The notes below the pieces were generated by a model. The model saw nothing but the letters and a program-made list of their open reading frames with translations. It had not been told where the DNA came from and made no database searches. The position numbers and the translations under genes are program-made. 64,000 bases of DNA from JACKAL01 sp964400355 (GTDB taxonomy: Bacteria > Bdellovibrionota > Bdellovibrionia > Bdellovibrionales > JAGQZY01): contig CAYNTO010000004.1 in NCBI GenBank assembly GCA_964400355.1, positions 62,001 through 126,000 on the forward strand. Reading direction: 5' to 3'. Below, in pieces: positions 7,367 to 16,312 of this stretch (the first letter of the stretch is position 1; each line of letters opens with the position of its first letter).

Positions 7367-8340
7367 TGGCGACCAAACCCAAAGCGAAAACTTTAAAAAA
7401 ATCAGTAGCGCCGGCAAAAGAGAGTGCGCCCAGCACACCCACGGAGGCGAGTCGTCCCGAGAAGCCCCAATGGACTTGTGAGATTGTTAAAAATCCACAA
7501 CGACCCGAAGTTCTCACGGTTGGAGAGGTGTTTTCGTTCACCTGCAGTGGAGCGGAGCTCAGCCTTAAGGAGCCACTCCGTGCAGAAATGCCGGAGGGCA
7601 TGGAGTATGGGCTGGTACTACTCAAAAAACTGGAACTCACGAGCGGAAAAATAACGTATGAGGCTACCAGCTATCGCGCGGGTACCGCGAAGATTCCGTT
7701 TGTTCATGTTGTGGATGCCGATGGAGCAGGATTTGTTTCGCAACCTCTGCAGCTCACCTTGCAATCCGTATTGCCGAATCCACCCCCCAAGGCCCCATTC
7801 GGTCCGGTGTCTCCGATGCCGATGGGTTGGCCCGTGTGGTTGTTTTTTACGGCGCTGGTTATCGTTTTAGTTTTGATGGGTTGGGCGGGAGTGTTTTTTA
7901 AAAAACGCATTCAACGCAAAAGCTTGGAAAAGAATATTCGTAAATTCTTAAGCCCGATGGGTTCCTACTCGCAGTTCAGTAAGGATGTGCGCTTGTTGCG
8001 CAGTGGAGTTTTGTTTTCAGAACGCCATGAGTGGTCCCAGGCGCAGGTTCAAGGTTACATTAGTAAACTCGATGAGTACTTTCGCATGTTTTTGTTGCGC
8101 GAATTCACAGTGCCCGCCATCACCTGGACGACGCGGCAAACGCTCGCCGAAATTAAACGAAAGTCGAAACACACCTATCCACTTTTTCGGGATCCATTGC
8201 ACAAAGCGTTTCGCGAGCTGGATCGCGCACTGGGAAGTCCGGAAAACTTAAAGTCCAAGGACTGCGACCAGCTGACAACAATTGTTATGAAGGCCGTTGA
8301 TAAAGTATGGGCTTATAAAACCAAGGAGAAAAGCGCATGA
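7366..8340 (+). CDS. Membrane protein of the MoxR/Bat operon
   Basis: This is a 324-residue protein with a Lys/Ala/Pro-rich N terminus (1-35), a soluble beta-type domain (about 36-130) resembling a short BatD-like immunoglobulin domain, a Pro-rich linker, one strong transmembrane helix (about 150-176, PVWLFFTALVIVLVLMGW) and a C-terminal helical domain with charged residues. It occupies the position where DUF4381-type proteins are found in other MoxR operons, but identity with that family is only suggested by context. No signal peptide is evident, so the N-terminal topology is uncertain. The start overlaps the DUF58 stop as TAATG, and the stop overlaps batA as ATGA. Confidence 0.85.
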   Translation: MATKPKAKTLKKSVAPAKESAPSTPTEASRPEKPQWTCEIVKNPQRPEVLTVGEVFSFTCSGAELSLKEPLRAEMPEGMEYGLVLLKKLELTSGKITYEATSYRAGTAKIPFVHVVDADGAGFVSQPLQLTLQSVLPNPPPKAPFGPVSPMPMGWPVWLFFTALVIVLVLMGWAGVFFKKRIQRKSLEKNIRKFLSPMGSYSQFSKDVRLLRSGVLFSERHEWSQAQVQGYISKLDEYFRMFLLREFTVPAITWTTRQTLAEIKRKSKHTYPLFRDPLHKAFRELDRALGSPENLKSKDCDQLTTIVMKAVDKVWAYKTKEKSA

Positions 8341-9341
8341 CCGTGTGGCTCACTCCTTTGGCTTTTTTGCTGTTCATTCCGCTTATTGTGTTTGTGTTTT
8401 TATTTTTCTTAATGGGTGGCCCCAAAAAGGGGTATTTGCGTTTTGGCGTGGTGTACTTTGCCAAGATCAAAACGTCTTTGCGCGCGCGCCTCAAATACAC
8501 TCCAGAAGTGCTCAAGGTGATCGCCATCATTTTTGCAGTTGTGGCATTGGCGCGGCCGCAGTCTGCCGATGAAAAGGTAAAAAGAAATGTCGAGGGCATC
8601 GACATCATGATCACTCTCGACGTATCGGAAAGTATGCTCATCGAGGACATGAAGCCGGTCAATCGCTTGGAGTCTTCAAAAAAAACCATTCAAGAGTTTA
8701 TAAAAAAACGTGTTTCCGACCGCATTGGGCTTGTGGTGTTTTCGGGAGAGGCTTATACACGTATTCCGCTCACTCTGGATTACGAACTCCTTCTCAACAA
8801 CGTGGGCGAGATTAAAACCTCGCGCAACATCAAAATGGGCACAGCCATTGGCGTGGCTTTAGCGGCCGCCTGTGGACGCCTCAAGGATTCTGATGCCAAA
8901 TCTAAGGTGCTAGTGCTTTTAACAGACGGTGAGAGCAACACAGGCCTTATTGATCCGCTCACGGCGCTTCGAATTGCTAAAGGCTACGGGATTAAAATTT
9001 ACACGATTGGAGCGGGTAAGGACGGCGATGCGCAGCTGCCTATTTACACCCCCGACATCTTTGGACGCATGCAAAAGCGCTATCAGCCCATCCATAGCTC
9101 GGTCAATGTGGAGCTACTCACGCAAATGGCAGAGGAGACCGGGGGCAAGTTTTTTAGAGCCAATGATTCAGCGACCCTGGACGATGTGTTCAGCGAGATC
9201 GATCGTTTGGAGAAAACCAAAATTGATGTGGATCGCTATGTGAAATACAACGAGCTCTTTCAGCGGCCATTATTGCTCGCAATCTTTATTTATTTTTTGG
9301 CCGCGGTTCTCCAGCTCACGGCGTTTAGAAGGGGGATTTGA
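8337..9341 (+). CDS. batA: VWA-domain membrane protein, BatA type
   Basis: This 334-residue protein has the Bat layout: N-terminal helices (about 6-27 and 57-73) around the ARPQ motif, a VWA domain with MIDAS DVSES (95-99), further metal-site residues in LLTDGESNTG, and a C-terminal helix (about 314-332). BatA and BatB are membrane-anchored VWA proteins thought to work with MoxR and BatC-E in the envelope. The ATG overlaps the preceding stop. It is paralogous to the next gene. Assignment as BatA rather than BatB is by order only. Confidence 0.92.
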   Translation: MTVWLTPLAFLLFIPLIVFVFLFFLMGGPKKGYLRFGVVYFAKIKTSLRARLKYTPEVLKVIAIIFAVVALARPQSADEKVKRNVEGIDIMITLDVSESMLIEDMKPVNRLESSKKTIQEFIKKRVSDRIGLVVFSGEAYTRIPLTLDYELLLNNVGEIKTSRNIKMGTAIGVALAAACGRLKDSDAKSKVLVLLTDGESNTGLIDPLTALRIAKGYGIKIYTIGAGKDGDAQLPIYTPDIFGRMQKRYQPIHSSVNVELLTQMAEETGGKFFRANDSATLDDVFSEIDRLEKTKIDVDRYVKYNELFQRPLLLAIFIYFLAAVLQLTAFRRGI

Positions 9342-10396
9342 TGTTTCGTTTTGAAAGTCCTCAATACTTAATGTTTCTTGGCCTCTCAATACTCGTGCTG
9401 GTGATTTTTCTAATAGTTTTAGCCCGTTGGAAAAAAATTACGACCACTCAATTTTCGACACGTCTCTCGCCATTTTTGTTTGATTCCTTTTCACTGAGAA
9501 AATCGTGGTGGAAAGCCATCTTGATGAGCTTGGCATTGGCGGGATTTGTTGTTGCCGTTTGTCGTCCGCAAATGGGCGAAGGGCAAAAAGAAGTAAAAAG
9601 CATGGGCCTCGAACTCATGATCGCTGTGGATGTGTCGCGAAGCATGCTCGCTGAGGATGTGCGTCCCTCGCGCCTGGAGCATGCAAAAAAAGAAATCATG
9701 AATCTGCTCGATAAACTCTCCGGCGACAAAGTGGGTCTGATCGCGTTTGCCGGGTCGGCGGTGCTGCTTTCACCGCTGACGGTTGATAAGTCGGCACTTA
9801 AAATGTTCGTAGAAGGTTTGTCGCCTAATTCGGTCGAGACGCAGGGAACAGAAATCGAAAAAGCACTGAGCGAGGCCAAAGAGGCCTTCGCGCGCGGAGG
9901 CACCGATAGCGATGATGTATCACATGTGACAAAAGTGGTGCTGGTGATCTCCGATGGTGAGGATCACGAAAAAGGCGCCGAATCCAAGGCCAAGGAGCTT
10001 GCGGATTTGGGAATGCGTGTGTTCACGATGGCCTTCGGTACGGAGGCGGGTGGACGAGTGGCGCTCCGGGACGAGCGCGGCAATTTGATTGGATATCTTA
10101 AAGACAAAGATGGCCAAGCTGTTGTGTCTAAAGTGAATGGGAATTTCCTGCGCACACTTGCCGAAGTGGGAAAAGGCAGCTTTTATCACGTAACCTTTGG
10201 CGGAGGTCAGATGACCTCTTTGGTCGAAGATTTAGATGGCCTTGAAAAGGCCGAATTCGATACAACAGTGGCCACTAGTTACGATGAACGTTACCAGTAC
10301 TTATTGCTCCCTGCAATTTTACTGGCGCTTGCAGAACTGTTTATGGGTTCGCGTGTGCGACGCAAAGAAAAATGGAAAGGACGGTTTCCAGTATGA
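9341..10396 (+). CDS. batB: VWA-domain membrane protein, BatB type
   Basis: This 351-residue protein is a paralogue of the preceding gene, with helices at about 10-28 and 58-74, the CRPQ motif, MIDAS DVSRS (97-101) and a later VISDGEDHE acidic site. The C-terminal helix is followed by basic residues (RVRRKEKWKGR). ATG 9341 overlaps the batA stop (TGATG) and is preceded by GGGGGA; a TTG one codon earlier is also possible. It overlaps the TPR gene by ATGA. The pair of VWA proteins in tandem is characteristic of Bat operons. Confidence 0.92.
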   Translation: MFRFESPQYLMFLGLSILVLVIFLIVLARWKKITTTQFSTRLSPFLFDSFSLRKSWWKAILMSLALAGFVVAVCRPQMGEGQKEVKSMGLELMIAVDVSRSMLAEDVRPSRLEHAKKEIMNLLDKLSGDKVGLIAFAGSAVLLSPLTVDKSALKMFVEGLSPNSVETQGTEIEKALSEAKEAFARGGTDSDDVSHVTKVVLVISDGEDHEKGAESKAKELADLGMRVFTMAFGTEAGGRVALRDERGNLIGYLKDKDGQAVVSKVNGNFLRTLAEVGKGSFYHVTFGGGQMTSLVEDLDGLEKAEFDTTVATSYDERYQYLLLPAILLALAELFMGSRVRRKEKWKGRFPV

Positions 10397-11184
10397 GCCG
10401 TTATGTCCTTTCTCTAATTATCGTGTTAGTTGCTGGTGGCGCTGAAGCGCGCGATTTGCAGCTTATATATAAAAACAATCGGGCCGTGGAACTTTTTAAA
10501 AATGAAAAACGCCAGGAAGCGTTTGATCAATTTCTCGGTTTGACCGCGCAGGATCCCGCTGATGTTTTACTCAAGTTCAATATGTCCAGCTCTTTACAAG
10601 CTTTGGGCGAAGAGGAAAAAGCCATAAAGCTCAATTTGGTCATCGTTAAGGATGTGAACCGAATGATCGTCGAGAATTTAAAGGAGGGCGCGTCGGCGGA
10701 GGCCGAGCTGCAGCAGCTCTCCGCGCTTAAATTCGCAACTCTTTACAACTTGGGTTTGTCTTATCAACTCCTGCAAAATAACGAAGAAGCACTCAAGCAC
10801 TATCAAATGGCGCTAGAATTAATGCCCGATTCGAAAGAAATCAAAACCAATATCGAACTGATGTTCTCAGGCGGTGGTGGCGGCAAAGGCAAGAGTAAAG
10901 ACAAGAGCAAGCAGCAACAAGGCGGCGAGGGTGAGGGCGACGGCGACCCTCAGGAGCAGGACGAAGAGAACAAAGATCAGGGGCAGGACGAAAAAGAAAA
11001 ACAGCAACAACAGAAGCAACAACAACAGCAACAGAAAAATCAGCCCAAAGAATTCGATCAAAAACACATGTCTAAAGAAGATCTTCAGCGCATCATGGAA
11101 GAGCTGAATGATCAGGAACAAAAAATACGAGCCAAAATGGAGCGTAAGGGAGGCAAGCGTGCGCCTAAAGATAAAGAGTGGTAA
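10393..11184 (+). CDS. TPR protein, BatC/BatE-like
   Basis: This is a 263-residue exported protein. ATG 10393 sits in the ATGA overlap with batB and directly precedes a signal peptide (MSRYVLSLIIVLVAGGAEA). TPR-like helices follow (VELFKNEKRQEAFDQFLGL..., LYNLGLSYQLLQNNEEALKHYQMALELMP). After about residue 160 a low-complexity tail runs GGGGGKGKSKDKSK into Gln-rich stretches (QQQQKQQQQQQK) and ends in a charged helix. Bat operons typically carry a TPR protein with a low-complexity C terminus (BatC). The tail is probably disordered and may act as a periplasmic spacer. Confidence 0.88.
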   Translation: MSRYVLSLIIVLVAGGAEARDLQLIYKNNRAVELFKNEKRQEAFDQFLGLTAQDPADVLLKFNMSSSLQALGEEEKAIKLNLVIVKDVNRMIVENLKEGASAEAELQQLSALKFATLYNLGLSYQLLQNNEEALKHYQMALELMPDSKEIKTNIELMFSGGGGGKGKSKDKSKQQQGGEGEGDGDPQEQDEENKDQGQDEKEKQQQQKQQQQQQKNQPKEFDQKHMSKEDLQRIMEELNDQEQKIRAKMERKGGKRAPKDKEW

Positions 11185-13081
11185 TTGCCGATCTTTGTGT
11201 CTGCTGAGTTTTGTCGTGGCAGTGTTGTTCACGTCCTTCGCCGTCGCTCAAGACAAAGGCGTCCAAGTGCGCATGCGCATCGAACCCCAAGAAGTGGTAG
11301 TTGGTGAACCTTTCAATGTGCTCTATGAGGTTTCGTCCAATGCCAGTGTGGAAGTGGATGGCGTTGTGGCGCCACAGATCGACAGTGCCGAATTTTTAGG
11401 GCAGTCGCGCAGTAAAAGAGTGAATGCCGGAATAGTTATGGGTGCCAACGGTCTGGAACACAAAACCACCCAAACTCAGGTTTTTCAGTTTCAGTATGCC
11501 GCGAGCAGGGATGGATCTTTTGTGGTGTCCCCAGGAAAGCTCATTGTCGACGGAAAAAACTATACTGTAAACGGTGGTCGCGTCACTGTGATGGTGGAGT
11601 CGTTGAACGCTCGCCGCCGAAAGATTCAAAAGCAACTTTTGGACGATGAGGACTTTAGCGCCGATCCTTTCGAAAATATCGATCGCATGGAGGATGCTTT
11701 TAATAAACTTCTCCAGCGCCAGTTCGGCGGCGGTAGTGGAAGTGGGTATCAGGCCATTCCGAATATCAATGCTCAAGACGCTTTTGCTATTGTTGCAGAG
11801 GTCGATAAGACATCGGCCTACAAAGGCGAACAAATCACCGCCACCTGGTACTTGTACACTAAAGCCGGCGTGCGCGAGATCGACACACTCAAATATCCCA
11901 ATCTCAAAGGTTTTTGGAAAGAAGACATTGAGTTGGCCACGCTCCTCACTTTTCAGCCTGCAGAACTCAACGGACAGCAGTACAACAAGGCGCTACTCGC
12001 ATCCTACGCGCTGTTCCCGATTGAGGCTGGAAAAGCATTGATCGATTCTTACCGAGCAAAAGTCACTGTGCTTGGCGGTTTCGGTCGCGCCGTGACCAAC
12101 ACGAAAAATTCAGCCGATATTCCAATTCTTGTGAAGCCCTTGCCGGAAGCGCCTTTGGGTGCTGTGTTCTCAGGTGCGGTGGGAGAGTTTCAGATGAAGG
12201 CGGCGAGTGATAGCACCAGTGTGGTGGCTCATCAGCCGTTTGCGATAAAAGTTCGTATCGACGGTCGGGGCAACGCCAAGCAATTTGAGCTTCCCAATTT
12301 TCAGTTGCCATCGAACGTGGAACTTTACGATATAAAAAAAGAAGCGAAATTTTTCAAAGACGGGTTGAGCTACAAAGAGTTTGAAGTGCTTTTGATACCG
12401 CGTGAGGAGGGTAACATAACAATTCCTGCACTTTCGACCACGATCTTTAATCCCAAAACCGAAAAATACGAAACGCTCTCTACCACTGCCTTTGAATTCC
12501 GCGTTTTGCCGGGCTCGGGTCAGCAGACAATGGCATCCAATAGAATTCAGAAAGAAGGTGAAGAAAAACTCGATGAGCCGCTCACCGCGGTTTCGCAGTG
12601 GACTCCATCGAGTGCCGCGCAGTGGGTTCCAAACGCTGTGGGATTCGCCGCACTTTTCGGTGGAACTGGGTTGGGCTTTTTTGTAATGGGATTACTATCC
12701 ACGGGGATGTTCAGTAAACCCGAAACTCTAAAAGACACTTTCGAAAAGCGATTCAAACATCTGCGCACACTGCCTGGTAAAAATCAGTGGCGCGAATTGG
12801 GAGTTGAAGCTACAAATTTAGTGAACTTTGTTTTGGGTCGAATCAGTGGAGAGGGCGGCGCCGATGTGCATATCGATCGACTGATTGATAAACTACCGCC
12901 CAGTGTGCGCAAGGAACTGGCGCAAGAGCTCAGAGCTGTGATGAATCGTTTTTACGTCCTCGGATTTGGTCCTGATATCGCTGTTCAGCAAGCTGTAGAA
13001 AAAAAGGAGTACGAGAGTGATATAAATACTCTCCATCGCCTCATGCTTCGCGCGATTGAGCTCTCCGGCTTGAGTTCATAA
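11159..13081 (+). CDS. batD: BatD-family (oxygen tolerance) exported membrane protein
   Basis: This 640-residue protein has a signal peptide ending FTSFAVAQ, then BatD-type repeats (VRMRIEPQEVVVGEPFNVLYEV; AFAIVAEVDKTSAYKGEQITATWYLYT; PFAIKVRIDGRGNAKQFELP), each with the VxxGE(P/Q) strand motif, a hydrophobic helix near 545-570 and a cytoplasmic helical tail. I chose GTG 11159 because AAGGGAGG (11146-11153) lies 5 bp upstream inside the TPR gene; an in-frame ATG at 11108 would give a long hydrophilic leader. BatD is the large periplasmic partner of BatA/B. A terminator follows, closing the operon. Confidence 0.9.
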   Translation: MRLKIKSGNCRSLCLLSFVVAVLFTSFAVAQDKGVQVRMRIEPQEVVVGEPFNVLYEVSSNASVEVDGVVAPQIDSAEFLGQSRSKRVNAGIVMGANGLEHKTTQTQVFQFQYAASRDGSFVVSPGKLIVDGKNYTVNGGRVTVMVESLNARRRKIQKQLLDDEDFSADPFENIDRMEDAFNKLLQRQFGGGSGSGYQAIPNINAQDAFAIVAEVDKTSAYKGEQITATWYLYTKAGVREIDTLKYPNLKGFWKEDIELATLLTFQPAELNGQQYNKALLASYALFPIEAGKALIDSYRAKVTVLGGFGRAVTNTKNSADIPILVKPLPEAPLGAVFSGAVGEFQMKAASDSTSVVAHQPFAIKVRIDGRGNAKQFELPNFQLPSNVELYDIKKEAKFFKDGLSYKEFEVLLIPREEGNITIPALSTTIFNPKTEKYETLSTTAFEFRVLPGSGQQTMASNRIQKEGEEKLDEPLTAVSQWTPSSAAQWVPNAVGFAALFGGTGLGFFVMGLLSTGMFSKPETLKDTFEKRFKHLRTLPGKNQWRELGVEATNLVNFVLGRISGEGGADVHIDRLIDKLPPSVRKELAQELRAVMNRFYVLGFGPDIAVQQAVEKKEYESDINTLHRLMLRAIELSGLSS

Positions 13082-13110
13082 CCAATCTTAGTTAAGATCG
13101 GATTTTCTCT
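13082..13110 (+). terminator. Terminator of the moxR-bat operon
   Basis: CCAATCTTA and TAAGATCGG form a 9-position stem with one mismatch, followed by ATTTTCTCTC. It lies directly after the batD stop codon. Confidence 0.6.
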
Positions 13111-13284
13111 CGCGAAAACGCCTGCTTAGCTTTCTGAGCGGTACGAAATAGAATGAGAACGCCACTCAGTGCGTTTCAGAATTAGGCATCAAAAAAAGCC
13201 TGGGGCTTTGATCCAAGTCTGGCGGCCATTTCAGTTGCGACATGGCGCGTGGTTGGTTACACTGTTTTTTGGGATGGAGGTTCG

Positions 13285-14766
13285 ATGAAAAATATAGTCC
13301 TGATGTTGTTGCTCTTGGTGGGCGTCGGATGTGCTCATACTCGCAGCCAGATAGCTGCAAAAGATCTTCCTCCCGACGAAAGTCTAATCACCAGTGGCGA
13401 CGAGGAACCCCCTTCGGTACAAGAAGCGTTTCAAGAAGGTCCTGAAGACATGGAGCCGATCCGTGTGGGTCGCTCCACAGCGCAAGCCGGAGATTTGAAC
13501 GATACGGAAAGCGACATTAATAGTTTGCCTGCGGAATTCAATGATGAAGTGAAGCAATGGGTGGATTATTTCCAAGGTCGTGGACGCAAGCACATGGTGC
13601 GCTACCTCGGTCGCTCTACGCGCTACATTCCAAAAATGAAAGAGATCCTCAAGAGCCATGGCCTTCCCGAAGATTTGGTTTATCTCGCTCTGATTGAGTC
13701 GGGTTTTAACGGCCGCGCAGTTTCCACAGCGCGCGCATCGGGTTACTGGCAGTTTATTCGCGGGACTGCTCGCCGCTACGGGCTGCGCATCGATTATTAT
13801 ACCGATGAGCGCAGTGATTACGTGGCATCCACAGAAGCTGCAGCCCAGTATTTAAAGGCGCTTTATCACTTGTTCGGTTCCTGGTATTTGGCCATTGCTT
13901 CGTACAACGTGGGCGAGAACAGAGTTAAAAATTTAGTGATGAAGCACTACACGCGCGACTTCTGGGAATTGGCGCGCCAGAAAAAACTCCCGCAAGAAAC
14001 AGTTCATTACATTCCTAAATTTATCGCGGCACGTATGATCGCAAAGCATCCCGACAAATATGGCTTTACGGATGTGGAGTGGATGCCACCGTTGGATTAT
14101 CAGGAAATCACTTACGACAAATCGGTGAGCCTCACCACACTCGCACAGCGTTTGGGTTTGAACTACGAAGATCTCCGTGGCCTCAACCCGGGATTCAAGC
14201 GCGGCATAGTTCCAAAATACGGTGGCGAAGTGACTGTGCGTGTTCCGAAATCTCTTAACAAAGAGCAGGTTATCGCAGCTCTGGATGGTAGCTCCACGCC
14301 GGTGGCTGTATCTCGCGCAGTCTCAGCGTCGGACGATACAGAGTTCACCAAGTACCGTGTTCGCGCCGGAGACACCTTGTCGACAATCGCAAGACGCTTC
14401 CGCGTGTCGTTGGCCGCTTTGATAGAGGTCAATGATCTCACCCGCCGCTCGGTGATCAACGTTGGTAAAGTTTTACGTATTCCTCGCAAAGGAGCCGTAG
14501 CCAATGGAAAAAATGACTCTAAGGCGACAAAGGGGAAGCCCCTCAATTCTAAATATGCCAAAGCCTCCCGCGTCCCGACATCCCGAAAATCGACGACAAA
14601 AGTGGCTGCTGTGACCAAGAAAAAATACCACGTAGTGCGCACGGGAGACACTCTGCTGAGTATCGCTCACAAGTACAACGTGCGATTGTCGAAGCTCATC
14701 TCATACAACAAATTGCGCTCAAGCGAGCGCATTCTCATAGGTGCGAATATTAAAATTCCGCACTAA
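13285..14766 (+). CDS. mltD: MltD-like membrane-bound lytic transglycosylase lipoprotein
   Basis: This 493-residue lipoprotein has lipobox VGVGC (Cys16). The SLT domain spans about 95-230 with catalytic Glu138 in ALIESGFN, then SGYWQFIRGTARRYGL and ASYNVGENRV. C-terminal LysM domains follow: one degenerate after VSLTTLAQRLGLNYEDL, and two clear ones beginning YRVRAGDTLSTIARRF and YHVVRTGDTLLSIAHKY. It should cut peptidoglycan glycan strands with formation of 1,6-anhydro-MurNAc at the inner face of the outer membrane. ATG 13285 has GGAGG 4 bp upstream and begins the signal peptide. A terminator follows at 14808. Confidence 0.93.
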   Translation: MKNIVLMLLLLVGVGCAHTRSQIAAKDLPPDESLITSGDEEPPSVQEAFQEGPEDMEPIRVGRSTAQAGDLNDTESDINSLPAEFNDEVKQWVDYFQGRGRKHMVRYLGRSTRYIPKMKEILKSHGLPEDLVYLALIESGFNGRAVSTARASGYWQFIRGTARRYGLRIDYYTDERSDYVASTEAAAQYLKALYHLFGSWYLAIASYNVGENRVKNLVMKHYTRDFWELARQKKLPQETVHYIPKFIAARMIAKHPDKYGFTDVEWMPPLDYQEITYDKSVSLTTLAQRLGLNYEDLRGLNPGFKRGIVPKYGGEVTVRVPKSLNKEQVIAALDGSSTPVAVSRAVSASDDTEFTKYRVRAGDTLSTIARRFRVSLAALIEVNDLTRRSVINVGKVLRIPRKGAVANGKNDSKATKGKPLNSKYAKASRVPTSRKSTTKVAAVTKKKYHVVRTGDTLLSIAHKYNVRLSKLISYNKLRSSERILIGANIKIPH

Positions 14767-14807
14767 GGAACGAGCCCGGCGAGCCGGTAATATTTAGAAC
14801 AAAATGA

Positions 14808-14830
14808 GGGGAGCCCAGCTCTCCTTTTTT
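14808..14830 (+). terminator. Intrinsic terminator after mltD
   Basis: GGGGAGC and GCTCTCC form a 7-bp stem (one G-T pair) with loop CCA, followed by six T. Confidence 0.8.
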
Positions 14831-14919
14831 ATGTCTAAAGCATATTATTAAAGGCGTGGGCACCCTAACTTATGATGCATTCCATGCAAAGAGACGAAAA
14901 ATTTGGTGGCCATGGGTTC

Positions 14920-14949
14920 TTGGTTCTTAACTCTGTTGTGTGTTATAGT
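14920..14949 (+). promoter_or_regulatory. Candidate promoter for a leaderless mRNA
   Basis: TTGGTT (14920-14925), 18 bp, then TATAGT (14944-14949), ending 7 bp before the ATG at 14957. Transcription would begin at or next to the start codon. No Shine-Dalgarno sequence is visible at this ATG, in keeping with leaderless translation. Confidence 0.45.
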
Positions 14950-14956
14950 CCTCGCC

Positions 14957-16009
14957 ATGAATACATCGTATCTCCCGTTGTTCCGCCCAAAAAAGTGGAT
15001 CATCATTAGCCTCCTCACTGTTGGAATCATCCTGATCTATTTATTCGCTCATTGGTTTCTATTAAAAAAAACCAATGAGTACTTAGCCACATTTTCTCCC
15101 GTGTATAGCGGACACATCGATGACTTCGAACTCCGTTGGTGGCGTGGTTCTTACGGCTTTGAGAATCTCACTCTCACATTGCGTGAAAAGCCCATTCGCT
15201 TTGTTGATGCGAGTGATATCAATGTGGCCATCGACTGGACCGAGTTGTTTCAGGGGCGCATACGCACCGATGTGCGAGTGACCGGACTGAAGCTTTTATA
15301 TAGCGATTATGTGATTACGCAAATCGCACAAGCCCCAGCGGAGAACGCAGAGCAAGCAAAGTCTGCCGGCAAAGCGCTTTTTCCCATTTCCGTCGAAAAA
15401 ATTGTAGTTCGCAGGAGCACAATCGCAAGTGCCGATTTTTTTGGCGTGACGGATAAGCTTCCGGTGGTTGTCGATGATATTTCCGCGGAAGTAACCAATT
15501 TAACTCCCATAGAACAGAGGCAAGTGTCTTATTTTAAATTGGAAGGGGAGTTGAATGGTAGCGCACCGCTGGAACTTTCGGGCAATTTTAATTATTTTGC
15601 AAAGCCTATCGACTGGAAGGCCAAGGTGATGGCCAAGAATTTTGTACTCAGTACAACCAATCCCTGGATGTATCAGGTGGCACCGCTGTCGTTTCAAAAA
15701 GGAAACCTCACGCTGTATGCGGAGGCTAAGGCCACAGCCGGTAGAATCATTGGCTATGCGAAGCCGTTTGCCAAAGATGTAGAGATGGTTGGTGACGAGC
15801 GGGATTTCAAAGGCTTCACGCAGTTTGGAATCGAAATTGGGCTCGCGGCAATGAACGCGGTATTTAAAAATGCAGAAAATCAAACTGTGGCCACAAAAGT
15901 GGATTTTACAGTGGAAAATGGAAAGTTCGATTGGAATTTTTGGAAAGCCCTGAACGAACTGTTTAAAAATGGCTACAAAGAAAAACTTCCAGAAGGCTTC
16001 GACGAGTAG
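14957..16009 (+). CDS. AsmA/DUF748-like membrane-anchored protein
   Basis: This 350-residue protein starts MNTSYLPLFRPKKW and has one N-terminal transmembrane helix (about 15-35), then a periplasmic beta-rich region with YSGHIDDFELRWWRGSYGFENLTL and DVRVTGLKLLYSDYVI. The pattern of helix then repeated strands with VxGxxL elements resembles AsmA/DUF748 proteins of the bridge-like lipid transport superfamily. This is a fold-level inference. ATG 14957 is preferred because a -10-like box ends 7 bp before it; ATG 14912 and a TTG at 14903 in the same frame are alternatives. It is followed by the riboswitch region. Confidence 0.75.
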   Translation: MNTSYLPLFRPKKWIIISLLTVGIILIYLFAHWFLLKKTNEYLATFSPVYSGHIDDFELRWWRGSYGFENLTLTLREKPIRFVDASDINVAIDWTELFQGRIRTDVRVTGLKLLYSDYVITQIAQAPAENAEQAKSAGKALFPISVEKIVVRRSTIASADFFGVTDKLPVVVDDISAEVTNLTPIEQRQVSYFKLEGELNGSAPLELSGNFNYFAKPIDWKAKVMAKNFVLSTTNPWMYQVAPLSFQKGNLTLYAEAKATAGRIIGYAKPFAKDVEMVGDERDFKGFTQFGIEIGLAAMNAVFKNAENQTVATKVDFTVENGKFDWNFWKALNELFKNGYKEKLPEGFDE

Positions 16010-16097
16010 TTGATCCGCCAATGAGAATCCCGTGAGTGTGTGAATCGACTGGTGTTTCTCACTCTGAGATCCCATGTTGAGATGTTGATTTGATTTT

Positions 16098-16125
16098 TTT
16101 TTGAGTCCTAGAACTTTCATAGTAT
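16098..16125 (+). promoter_or_regulatory. Promoter of riboswitch copy 1
   Basis: TTTTTG (16098-16103), 16 bp, then TAGTAT (16120-16125), with ACTTTC before the -10 box conserved in copy 2. The same arrangement and spacing occur in copy 2, supporting a functional promoter; the sigma factor is unknown. Transcription would begin near 16132. Confidence 0.5.
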
Positions 16126-16140
16126 TCTTGTTTTAAGGAC

Positions 16141-16253
16141 AGGATTTCGATCCACTCTTTGCCAAAGGCAAGACTCCTGAAAGGGAGATCGCGCAAAGCT
16201 ACAGGGGCTAACCGTTTAAGGAGTAAACAGAGCCAGCCAGCTACCAAAGGAAT
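16141..16253 (+). ncRNA. c-di-GMP-I (GEMM) riboswitch, merRNA-like, copy 1
   Basis: The order of conserved elements is that of class I c-di-GMP aptamers: AAAGGCAA, a stem capped by GAAA (CTCCT-GAAA-GGGAG), CGCAAAGC, ACAGGGGCTAAC, a hairpin GTTTA-AGGAG-TAAAC, then GCCAGCTACC closing against CTTTG/CAAAG. Compared with copy 2, an A-T pair at the base of the GAAA stem is replaced by G-C, and other stem changes keep pairing, so the structure is supported by covariation. From memory, B. bacteriovorus makes a massively expressed c-di-GMP riboswitch RNA (merRNA) in attack phase; this is probably of that kind. The predicted transcript from promoter to terminator is about 200 nt. Confidence 0.85.
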
Positions 16254-16270
16254 CGGTAAGGGAGGAATTT

Positions 16271-16312
16271 ATGCTTAATCCAAAGCCTAACACCCGCCCT
16301 ATCCCCCCATAG
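16271..16312 (+). CDS. 13-codon micro-ORF downstream of riboswitch copy 1
   Basis: ATG at 16271 is preceded by AAGGGAGGA with 3-4 bp spacing, one of the strongest Shine-Dalgarno sequences in the window. The product would be MLNPKPNTRPIPP, a Pro-rich basic peptide. The last codons (CCC CCA TAG) form the loop and 3' arm of the terminator hairpin, so a ribosome reaching the stop would prevent the hairpin. The nucleotide sequence is identical in copy 2. No expression evidence is available; it might be a leader peptide, a true micropeptide or a fortuitous reading. Confidence 0.55.
   Translation: MLNPKPNTRPIPP

Noticed and set aside
10867..11232. Antisense ORF rich in Leu over the TPR gene tail
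   Set aside because: The Leu runs are the reverse reading of Gln/Lys codon repeats in the TPR protein.
11910..12041. Many frame-shadow ORFs inside batD and other large genes
   Set aside because: They lie within strongly supported genes and show no independent start site or domain.
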